Below the pieces are notes generated by a model, which was given only the letters and a program-made list of their open reading frames with translations, ran no database searches and was not told the origin of the DNA. Below, in pieces: positions 1 through 5,491 of a stretch of 6,960 nt of DNA. This stretch comes from Candidatus Nanopelagicaceae bacterium. Its GTDB lineage: Bacteria > Actinomycetota > Actinomycetes > Nanopelagicales > Nanopelagicaceae. Made by a program: the position numbers and the translations under genes. How positions within the stretch are numbered: position 1 is the first letter of the stretch; each line of letters begins with the position of its first letter. The stretch covers positions 1 to 6,960 of the forward strand of contig CANJXW010000028.1 in assembly GCA_947478965.1 (NCBI GenBank), written 5' to 3'.

Positions 1-1215
1 GCGAATCCACCATGTTGCATATGTTGAGAACTTATAACCCTTTGTGTAATCGAACTTTTCAACTGCGCGAATAAGTCCGAGGTTTCCTTCTTGGATAAGG
101 TCAAGGAATAACATTCCGCGGCCTGTGTAACGCTTTGCAAGAGATACAACAAGGCGAAGGTTTGCTTCGAGCAAGTGATTCTTTGCGCGCTTTCCATCTT
201 CAACGATCCATTCGAGCTCGCGCTTGAGCTTCTTCTCCATCTTCTTATCTTCTTTAAGTTTTTCATCTGCAAAGAGGCCAGCTTCAATACGAGTTGCAAG
301 CTCTACTTCAAGCTCTGCATTAAGAAGAGCAACGCGACCGATCTGCTTGAGGTAATCCTTAACTGGGTCAGCTGTTGCACCTGCAGTCATCACAGTTTGT
401 GCTGGAGCATCATCTTCTTCAGATGCCTTGAGGGTAAATGCGTTCTCTTCGTTGCCAGATGCTTCTTCTGCAAGGTTTACAACGCGAGGTTGTACTCCCT
501 TATCTTCTGCTTCTGTATCGATGATTTCAGTTGCTTCGGCGATAAGGCTCTCGACATCTTCAAGTTCTACTTCTTCGAGTTCTACTTCTTCGCCATCAAT
601 CTTTGTAAGAATCTTCTTATCTGCAGCATCCGCCTTAGACGTTGCGGCAACTGCTGCTGCAACCGGTGCGGCAACTGCTGCTGCAACAGGTGCTGGTGCG
701 ATGAGTTCTAGTTCTGCCTTCTTCAAAGCGCGTGCAGGTGTTCCGAGTCCGCTCTTGCGAAGTTTTTCAATAATCACTGGTATGGAAATTGCGAGCGCGC
801 GTGCTTCATCAACGAGATCTTTATCAACCTTCTTGGGGATACGACCTAGAGTTGTAACGCCACGTGTTTCGAGTTCTTGGAGAACTTCCTTCTGGCGAGC
901 AACTGCATCTTTTGCTTCAACAAGTGCGCGAACATCTTTTGCATCAAGAATGGTTTTAAGAGGAATCTTGGCAGGAACAACTTTCTTTGCAGGAGCTGCC
1001 TTCTTTGCAGGCGCTTTTGCAACAGCTTTCTTCGCTGGCGTAGCTTTCTTGACAGGTGCTTTCTTAGCAACGACTGCTTTGGCGGCGGACTTCTTAACAA
1101 CCGCCTTCTTCACAGGTGCTTTTTTGGCAACAGCCTTCTTCGCTGGTGCTGCCTTCGCAGGCGCGGCAGCCTTATTGGACTTGACCTTGTTTTTGAGCGC
1201 ACTAAATACAGCCAC
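1..1215 (-). CDS. rpoD: Primary RNA polymerase sigma factor RpoD (SigA/HrdB type), 3' end missing
   Basis: This is the housekeeping sigma factor, which directs RNA polymerase to most promoters. The frame is open for 405 codons to the window edge. Residues 10-83 are a Lys/Ala/Pro-rich tail. Residues about 86-165 form a predicted helical segment. Residues 206-268 are strongly acidic. Region 1.2 starts near residue 283 ([19 protein letters not shown]), and region 2 runs from about 372 ([16 protein letters not shown], then [18 protein letters not shown]) to the core-binding and -10-recognition stretch ending STYATWWIR at 405. The rest of region 2 and regions 3-4 lie outside the window. The start is GTG at 1215: AAAGGA lies 5 nt upstream, and a stop follows further upstream at 1245. 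A basic tail followed by an acidic stretch is known from Streptomyces HrdB and mycobacterial SigA. The family call is near certain. Confidence 0.97.
   Translation of the reverse strand, partial: MAVFSALKNKVKSNKAAAPAKAAPAKKAVAKKAPVKKAVVKKSAAKAVVAKKAPVKKATPAKKAVAKAPAKKAAPAKKVVPAKIPLKTILDAKDVRALVEAKDAVARQKEVLQELETRGVTTLGRIPKKVDKDLVDEARALAISIPVIIEKLRKSGLGTPARALKKAELELIAPAPVAAAVAAPVAAAVAATSKADAADKKILTKIDGEEVELEEVELEDVESLIAEATEIIDTEAEDKGVQPRVVNLAEEASGNEENAFTLKASEEDDAPAQTVMTAGATADPVKDYLKQIGRVALLNAELEVELATRIEAGLFADEKLKEDKKMEKKLKRELEWIVEDGKRAKNHLLEANLRLVVSLAKRYTGRGMLFLDLIQEGNLGLIRAVEKFDYTKGYKFSTYATWWIR
643..690. repeat. 24-bp tandem duplication inside rpoD
   Basis: Two adjacent 24-bp units (643-666 and 667-690) differ at one base (664 versus 688). 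In the rpoD frame they encode two Ala/Val/Pro-rich copies in the flexible linker between the basic tail and the acidic segment (protein residues about 176-191). The unit is a multiple of three, so copy-number change would keep the frame. It is a low-complexity coding repeat, not a mobile element. Confidence 0.75.
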
Positions 1216-1280
1216 AATTGTCCTTTGGTTTTTTTCGAGCAACTACGAAACTTTTGTCTCGATCTTGCTTGAAGCGATGT

Positions 1281-2381
1281 CTATATTATACTCAAAGCTT
1301 TCGTGATTGCGGCGCCAACTAACTCAGATTCGAGCAGAAATCCATCGTGTCCGAACTCTGAGGAGATGGTGATAACGGCCTGGGCCATAGGGGCAAGTTC
1401 AGCGATTTCAGCCTGAAGACGCGGCGGAAAGAGGCGATCTGTGTCAATTGAGACCACCACAACGGGGATTTTGATCGATTCCAGGGCCTGGGCGACTCCC
1501 CCGCGATCACGGCCGATATCGTGCGAATTCATCGCCTCAGTCAGGGCGATATAGGTATTGGCATCAAATCGCAGCGCTAATTTCTTAGCTTGGTGGTCCA
1601 GATATGAGGCCACGGCATATCGCCCCGTGTCATCTCCCTGCAGTTGGCGGCCAAAGCGCACATCCATCTCAGACTCTGTCCGATATGTCAGGTGGGCGAT
1701 CCGGCGGGCGATTCCCATTCCCTCAATCGGTCCAACTTCTTGCTCATAATAATCTCCAGCATTGAAATGTGGATCACTAGCGATGGCGCGGATTTGAATC
1801 GAAGCAGTTCCGATCTGGTCGCCTGTAGCAACTGCAGATGAACCGATGGTGCAGATTGCACCGACTCGCTCTGGGTGTTGGACCGCCCATTCAAGTGCGC
1901 GCATTCCACCCAGGGATGGACCAACGGCGAGAATATATCTTTCAATGCCGTAGGTATCTGAGAAAGCGACTTCAGCTGCAACCATGTCGCGAATAGTTAG
2001 GACAGGAAACCTCGATCCATATCGCGCTCCATCGGGTGCGAGTGATGAAGGACCAGTGCTGCCCTGACATCCACCGATGACATTGGGGCAGATAATAAAA
2101 TATTTATCGGTATCAAAGGCAAGTCCAGGACCCACCATCAGCGGCCACCATCCTGGAACATCTGACCACCCAGTCATCGCATGGTTAATGAGGATCGCAT
2201 TATCTTTTGCAGAACTGAGGGTTCCCCATGTTTGATATGCAATGGTGATATCGGCAAGAACTTCGCCGCTTTCAAGAACGAGATCACCGATCTTTAGAAA
2301 CTTTCGATCACCAGGATCGTGATGTTCAAGCCATGCGCCAGTGACGGCTGTGTGTGATGAGTTATTAATTTTCTCTGTCAT
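1281..2381 (-). CDS. metX: Homoserine O-acetyltransferase MetX
   Basis: MetX is a cytoplasmic alpha/beta-hydrolase-fold enzyme that transfers acetyl from acetyl-CoA to L-homoserine, the activating step of methionine synthesis. The protein is 366 residues, a normal family length. The oxyanion-side motif INHAMTGWSDVPGWW is at 65-79 and the conserved VGPG and NVIGGCQGSTGPSS stretches are at 83-113. The nucleophile elbow G-P-S-L-G places Ser156, followed by GMRALEW; Asp315 (TDRLFPP) and His345 (GHDGF) complete the triad with the spacing expected for the family. The ATG start has GAAGGA 9 nt upstream. A SAM-IV riboswitch precedes it, which supports a methionine role. No metY partner gene is adjacent. 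rpoD follows after 65 nt with no visible terminator. O-succinyl activity cannot be excluded from sequence alone. Confidence 0.95.
   Translation of the reverse strand: MTEKINNSSHTAVTGAWLEHHDPGDRKFLKIGDLVLESGEVLADITIAYQTWGTLSSAKDNAILINHAMTGWSDVPGWWPLMVGPGLAFDTDKYFIICPNVIGGCQGSTGPSSLAPDGARYGSRFPVLTIRDMVAAEVAFSDTYGIERYILAVGPSLGGMRALEWAVQHPERVGAICTIGSSAVATGDQIGTASIQIRAIASDPHFNAGDYYEQEVGPIEGMGIARRIAHLTYRTESEMDVRFGRQLQGDDTGRYAVASYLDHQAKKLALRFDANTYIALTEAMNSHDIGRDRGGVAQALESIKIPVVVVSIDTDRLFPPRLQAEIAELAPMAQAVITISSEFGHDGFLLESELVGAAITKALSII
1285..1290 (-). promoter_or_regulatory. Putative rpoD promoter -10 box inside the 3' end of metX
   Basis: A perfect TATAAT reads on the minus strand across the last codons of metX, immediately before its stop. 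Transcription would start about 7 nt downstream, near 1278, giving rpoD a leader of about 62 nt. No good -35 (TTGACA-like) element sits 16-18 nt upstream, and there is no TGn extension, so the call rests on the -10 box and its position. The leader contains a possible 6-bp hairpin with an AAAA loop at 1246-1261. Confidence 0.45.
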
Positions 2382-2396
2382 AAAAATAAATCCTTC

Positions 2397-2541
2397 AGGC
2401 GCTTGCTGATATCGCGAGATATCAACCTGGTCGTCACCCGGAGCACCCCGCCGCGGTGGAGGGTTGCCGTCTAGTCAGCCGGGGCTTTGACGTTGATTGC
2501 CGAGATGGCGCTCAACTATGAAGCTAGAGAACTCGTGACCT
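2397..2541 (-). promoter_or_regulatory. SAM-IV riboswitch controlling metX
   Basis: Read on the minus strand, this leader matches the SAM-IV aptamer piece by piece. It has a P1 5' strand GGTC at 2540-2537 and 3' strand GACC at 2432-2429, and a P2 stem TCTAG/CTAGA. The P2 loop holds AAAGCCCCGGCT, then come the conserved CGGCAACCCTCC and the P3 region with CCGCGG. CCGGGTGA precedes P1', and a P5 hairpin (TGATATC, loop TCGC, GATATCA) is at 2424-2407 with a GCAAGCGC tail. A pseudoknot is explicit: CCCGG in the P2 loop (2483-2479) is perfectly complementary to CCGGG (2441-2437). The aptamer ends directly at the metX ribosome-binding site (2396-2391), and no U-tract terminator is present, so SAM probably blocks translation initiation. 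Together with the promoter box below, it fills almost the whole 182-nt gap. Confidence 0.92.
2492..2516 (-). other. Extra hairpin inserted in the P2 arm of the riboswitch
   Basis: Minus-strand GTTGA (2516-2512) pairs with TCAAC (2496-2492). Inside this, GCC (2509-2507) pairs with GGC (2501-2499) around an ATCTC loop, with a 2x2 internal loop between the two helices. In the mycobacterial SAM-IV RNA as I remember it, the P2 5' strand runs almost directly into the GTCAAGCCCCGG loop. Here about 31 nt containing this hairpin intervene. The pairing is seen directly; that it is an insertion relative to the class is inference from memory. Confidence 0.6.
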
Positions 2542-2547
2542 GCAATA

Positions 2548-2553
2548 AGTCTA
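2548..2553 (-). promoter_or_regulatory. Putative metX promoter -10 box
   Basis: TAGACT on the minus strand fits the TAnnnT core of a -10 element. It lies between the stop codon of the DUF4192 gene and the riboswitch. A start 7-8 nt downstream would fall at 2541-2540, the first bases of riboswitch helix P1, which is where an autonomous riboswitch transcript should begin. No convincing -35 element is visible at the usual distance, inside the upstream gene. Confidence 0.4.
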
Positions 2554-2563
2554 ACCCACCGAT

Positions 2564-3559
2564 TTACCCAAATATTCCTGCGCAGACCTTGGGGTGGAGC
2601 TCATGGCGCATGGCAGCAAAGGAGGCGCTTGGCCAGCCTGCGGTAAAGACGCGGTGCAAGAGCAGCGCTAGCGAATACCCGGCCTCATCGGTAAGTGCGA
2701 TATCGAGGGCGCTATTGGCAAGGGCTCCATCACCACGCTCATAAGCAAGCCCTGCACACAGGGATGCGATCGGTGCAATGTAACCAAGCGGCGCAATGCG
2801 CAGTAAGTACCGCCACATCGACCAGTACTTATCCGCTGATTGATCATCATGGCTGCCGAGTGCAAAATCTCGCACCTGAATATCTTGCAGGTGAGCGATA
2901 ACGAGTGCCATGAGCTCTTGATTGTTATTTGCCCCATCGACTGAAAATTTCTCGGCCAAATCAATGACCGCAGTTGCACCTGCGCGTTGCGATGCATTGA
3001 GGGCATCTGCTTCAAGATCTCCTGGAGTAAATTTTTCAACAAGGGCGATCCACTCTGGATCTTCCGCCATCGGTAGCGATGAGAGCGATTGTGCAAGTGA
3101 TGTCAGGTCGGCAAAGGGCATTGGAAGTCCTGCAATCACATGCTCTGCAGCGATGCGCGATGATCCAATCTGCGGAACGAGATTGCCTTCTTTCGGGCAG
3201 CAACGATCGTCATGGCAAAGTAGCGACCTGTATCGACCATCGCGAACATAGATTGATTCTTGTACTTTTATATCGACGCGATCGAGCGCCTGTGCAACTT
3301 CTTCCAACACCGCTTCACCATCATTTCGATCAGATGGAAGATATGCAACGAGCAGCGCGCTGTCGGATTTTTCGCGAAGTAAATGTGATGCAAGGAGGTC
3401 ATAGGCAGGCTCAGGCAGATCCTGCGGATAATCCACGCGCATCGCCATACCGACAGCTCCAGCTTTGAGTGAGACAAGAACAAGTGAGTTTTCTGGGTGA
3501 TACCCGATAAGAAATGGAATTGCAGCGAGTAGATCGTGGGGTGATGTAAGCGTTGTCAA
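2564..3559 (-). CDS. DUF4192 domain-containing protein
   Basis: This is a 331-residue soluble protein of the actinobacterial DUF4192 family, whose biochemical function is unknown to me. Family features seen are the N-terminal SPHDLLAAIPFLIGYHPENSLVLVSL (split as SPHDLLAAIPFLIG at 6-19 and YHPENSLVLVSL at 20-31) and DGRYRSLLC with a CHDDRCCPKEG cysteine cluster (Cys115, Cys120, Cys121). The C-terminal helical part has WRYLLRIAPLGY near 249-260 and a RGDGALANSALDIAL segment at 275-289. No signal peptide or membrane segment is apparent. The start is a TTG at 3559: the frame upstream hits a stop at 3574-3572, and the family's N-terminal motif begins only five residues in. It begins 7 nt after the stop of the PKD gene, so the two are probably one transcript and translationally coupled. 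The nearest ribosome-binding sequence (TTGAGA) is weak. Confidence 0.9.
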   Translation of the reverse strand: MTTLTSPHDLLAAIPFLIGYHPENSLVLVSLKAGAVGMAMRVDYPQDLPEPAYDLLASHLLREKSDSALLVAYLPSDRNDGEAVLEEVAQALDRVDIKVQESIYVRDGRYRSLLCHDDRCCPKEGNLVPQIGSSRIAAEHVIAGLPMPFADLTSLAQSLSSLPMAEDPEWIALVEKFTPGDLEADALNASQRAGATAVIDLAEKFSVDGANNNQELMALVIAHLQDIQVRDFALGSHDDQSADKYWSMWRYLLRIAPLGYIAPIASLCAGLAYERGDGALANSALDIALTDEAGYSLALLLHRVFTAGWPSASFAAMRHELHPKVCAGIFG

Positions 3560-3566
3560 AGGATTC

Positions 3567-4367
3567 TCAATTCATAAAACGGGTAGGGGCTGCAACAACT
3601 TTGATCGTTGCAATGGATGTCTTCTTTATTTCGCCAGTAACTGATCGCTCAACTGCATTGTGAGTAAAAGATCCGTTCCAGCTGGTGATCAAGGTGATGA
3701 GATATGTGCCTGGGTGTGAATACGTGTGCGAGATTTTTCCATCAGGAAATGGAGCGCCCGGATCGATTGTTGAGTGAAAAGTTCCATCACCAAAGGACCA
3801 TGTAAATGCTGGTCGTAGAACTACGTCAATTGTTTCGCCAATAATCGCTACCTTTGTGCGATAGATATCTGGCAGATCGCACCAAAAGTAAACAGGAACG
3901 TTGACGAGTGGTTGATAACTCGGTTGATAGGAAACGCCTCCTGTTGGAATCTCTTTACTGAGACGATCACTGAGCGAGACAGAAGGCTCTTCAACAACTG
4001 GCGCTTTTACGACAACAGGCTTGGGCTTTGGTGCTGGTGGCTTAGCGGCCACCGAGGGAAGAACGCTCTTCTTCGCTATCGGTTCAGGTGCAACCGATTT
4101 AGGCACCACAGGTTTTGGTTTGGGGGCTTTCTTCGTAGCGGCCGGTTTCTTTGCGGCAGCGGCCTTTGGCGCTGGAGGTTTCGGTGCAATCGCAACCTTT
4201 GGGCCAGAGCCCTTACGGGCTTCAATGATGAGTTGGCCATCTTGGGTATAGACATCAACGCAGGCTTTATCGATGCAGTTAGCTGCGTGAGCAACCGATG
4301 CGGGATAAAACGGCAAGAGCGCCAGGGCTAAAAAGTAATAATATTTTTCTCGTCTCATGCGCGGCAC
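3567..4367 (-). CDS. Secreted PKD-domain protein with Lys/Pro/Ala-rich stalk
   Basis: This 266-residue exported protein has no recognised specific function. It starts with a basic stretch (MPRMRREK) and a hydrophobic core (YYYFLALALLPFYP), then an AHA-type signal peptidase site near residues 26-28. The mature N-terminus has a Cys pair (Cys31, Cys36). Residues about 57-125 are a Lys/Pro/Ala-rich, presumably extended stalk. Residues about 155-260 hold a PKD-like beta-sandwich with the hallmark WSFGDG (190-195) and HTYSHPGTY (214-222), and one further Cys163. There is no LPXTG motif or C-terminal membrane anchor. The chosen start is GTG at 4367, with AAGG 7 nt upstream; an in-frame ATG at 4358 lacks a well-spaced site but would also leave an intact signal peptide. 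An extracellular adhesion or protein-interaction role is plausible but unproven. It is followed after 7 nt by the DUF4192 gene. Confidence 0.85.
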   Translation of the reverse strand: MPRMRREKYYYFLALALLPFYPASVAHAANCIDKACVDVYTQDGQLIIEARKGSGPKVAIAPKPPAPKAAAAKKPAATKKAPKPKPVVPKSVAPEPIAKKSVLPSVAAKPPAPKPKPVVVKAPVVEEPSVSLSDRLSKEIPTGGVSYQPSYQPLVNVPVYFWCDLPDIYRTKVAIIGETIDVVLRPAFTWSFGDGTFHSTIDPGAPFPDGKISHTYSHPGTYLITLITSWNGSFTHNAVERSVTGEIKKTSIATIKVVAAPTRFMN

Positions 4368-4398
4368 CGTAGGGCCTTGCGATCTAATTCATCTCACT

Positions 4399-4427
4399 TT
4401 GCGCCACCTACTGTGGATGGATATGAC
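4399..4427 (+). promoter_or_regulatory. Putative promoter of the NUDIX gene
   Basis: A TTGCGC (-35, 4399-4404) and TATGAC (-10, 4422-4427) are separated by exactly 17 nt in the 71-bp divergent gap. Transcription would start around 4434, only about 5 nt before the ATG, so the mRNA would be nearly leaderless, which is common in actinomycetes. The hexamers are weak (three and four consensus matches). I see no convincing promoter for the divergent PKD gene in the same gap. Confidence 0.35.
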
Positions 4428-4438
4428 ACTCTAGGTAC

Positions 4439-4906
4439 ATGAGCGCGCGCGATGGTGATGGGTGGGTCCAGTGCGAGTGCGGAAATAAACATTGGGGTCT
4501 ACATGGAGCAGCTGGATTGCTTCTCTATCGCGGTAATTCAATCCTTCTACAACATCGCGCTCCGTGGGTTCACAATGGTGATACGTGGGGTATTCCAGGA
4601 GGTGCCCGTGATTCGCACGAAACAATTACTGAAGGTGCAATCCGTGAGGCGATAGAAGAAACCGGAATCGATCCACAGTACCTGCACGTAATGGAAATAT
4701 TTAGTGACCTCCATGGTTCATGGAGCTATGAAACTGTGATTGCACAAGCTGATCCAGAACTTATCGCTCATGAAGTAAATGATGAATCTCTTGAAGTTCG
4801 CTGGATGGAATTTGATGAAGTCACGCGATTGCCGCTCCATCCGAGCTTTGCTAGATCCTGGCCTTTATTGCGCCAACGTCTTAACGATTTGATCGCACCA
4901 CAATAA
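4439..4906 (+). CDS. NUDIX hydrolase
   Basis: This 155-residue cytoplasmic hydrolase is of the Nudix fold and would cleave a nucleoside diphosphate linked to another group, using divalent metal. The Nudix box G-x5-E-x7-REuxEExGu is complete: Gly55, Glu61, Arg69, Glu70, Glu73, Glu74, Gly76 (GGARDSHE then REAIEETGI). The preceding PGG strand (WGIPGG, 50-55) is typical. The N-terminus carries CECGNKHWGLHGAAGLLL (12-29), which I associate with an actinobacterial Nudix subgroup; Cys12, Cys14 and His18 could contribute to metal binding, but this is not established. The substrate cannot be read from the sequence. The ATG at 4439 has a short AGG four bases upstream. It is the only plus-strand gene in the window, and its last 42 bp overlap the 3' end of hmuV on the other strand. 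Confidence 0.93.
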   Translation: MSARDGDGWVQCECGNKHWGLHGAAGLLLYRGNSILLQHRAPWVHNGDTWGIPGGARDSHETITEGAIREAIEETGIDPQYLHVMEIFSDLHGSWSYETVIAQADPELIAHEVNDESLEVRWMEFDEVTRLPLHPSFARSWPLLRQRLNDLIAPQ

Positions 4907-5491
4907 ATCACTCTCTTGCATATGAGCGACAAAGATAATCGTTTTACCTGATTGTCGAAGTTCCTTAAATATTTCAATAAGTCGCGCAGCACTTGCAGGA
5001 TCCTGTGCCGATAGAGGTTCATCCAACAAAATGAGATCGCGATCCTGAATCAAAGCATGAGCAATGCTTATCCGTTGACGCTCACCTCCTGAGAGAGATA
5101 AAACACTTCTATCTGCGAGGTCTAGCGAACCAACTTTCTCCAAAGTCGCCTCAAATAAATCTCGCGGCATTGAAGGTGAGCCAAGTGACAAAATTTCAGA
5201 GACAGAAAATCCCAGCGTATATCTCTGGTTTTGGGCGACAACAGAGCGCACGCGTGATTGATCGACGATGGTGATGTCATTTAGATTCTTATCGTTAAGA
5301 GTGATCACACCCCGCGAAATAGGAAGGACGCCACTCATCGCTCCCAGGAGTGAAGATTTACCAGATCCATTAGCACCGATAATTGCAGAAATTGTTCCGC
5401 GGACAAATTGAGCATCAAAGTCTGAGATAACAGTTACTCCATCGCGAACAATGGAGATTTTCTCGACCCTCATCACCACGTCACGAGTCAT
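4865..5491 (-). CDS. hmuV: Heme ABC transporter ATP-binding protein HmuV (compact)
   Basis: This is the cytoplasmic ATPase that powers the HmuU permease. All ABC motifs are present in the 208-residue form: Walker A GANGSGKSS (39-47), Q-loop Gln87, signature LSGGERQR (133-140), Walker B LILLDEP (153-159, Glu158 catalytic), D-loop SAQD (161-164) and switch His190. The protein ends only 18 residues after the H-loop, at CDQIVKTLAQ. HmuV and FecE-type ATPases usually run about 250 residues or more, so the C-terminal extension is absent. No ABC-like sequence follows the stop in any frame I read, so this looks like real compaction rather than a frameshift. I prefer ATG 5491: it forms an ATGA overlap with the hmuU stop and has AGGT about 6 nt upstream. 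An ATG at 5497 is also in frame. Ligand assignment comes from HmuT; siderophore or B12 ATPases look alike. Confidence 0.88.
   Translation of the reverse strand: MTRDVVMRVEKISIVRDGVTVISDFDAQFVRGTISAIIGANGSGKSSLLGAMSGVLPISRGVITLNDKNLNDITIVDQSRVRSVVAQNQRYTLGFSVSEILSLGSPSMPRDLFEATLEKVGSLDLADRSVLSLSGGERQRISIAHALIQDRDLILLDEPLSAQDPASAARLIEIFKELRQSGKTIIFVAHMQESDLLWCDQIVKTLAQ

Noticed and set aside
1246..1261. Hairpin (6 bp, 4-nt loop) between metX and rpoD as a terminator
   Set aside because: On the minus strand it is followed by mixed sequence and then an A-run, not a T-run, and on the plus strand no T-run follows. It also contains a G-U pair. At best it is a leader structure of rpoD.
428..1306. 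Long plus-strand open frame (292 codons) opposite rpoD
   Set aside because: The minus strand is unambiguous RpoD over the same bases. The plus-strand translation is a low-complexity Ala/Phe/Ser product that mirrors the Lys/Ala codons, with no recognisable domain.
3912..4331. Plus-strand open frames opposite the PKD protein stalk
   Set aside because: They are Gly/Phe/Arg-rich shadows of the Lys/Pro/Ala repeats. The minus frame has a signal peptide and a PKD domain.
4428..4433. TAGAGT as a -10 box for the PKD gene
   Set aside because: It fits TAnnnT, but the expected -35 position (inside the NUDIX gene) reads ACCATC, and the resulting leader has no support.
4927..4957. Inverted repeat CGACAA/TTGTCG near the NUDIX and hmuV 3' ends
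   Set aside because: The loop is 19 nt, no T-run follows on either strand, and it lies inside hmuV coding sequence. It is likely chance rather than a terminator.
4768..5022. Minus-strand open frame spanning the hmuV/NUDIX overlap as a lost HmuV C-terminus
   Set aside because: It is in another frame, its product shows no ABC ATPase C-terminal features, and it covers well-conserved NUDIX coding sequence.
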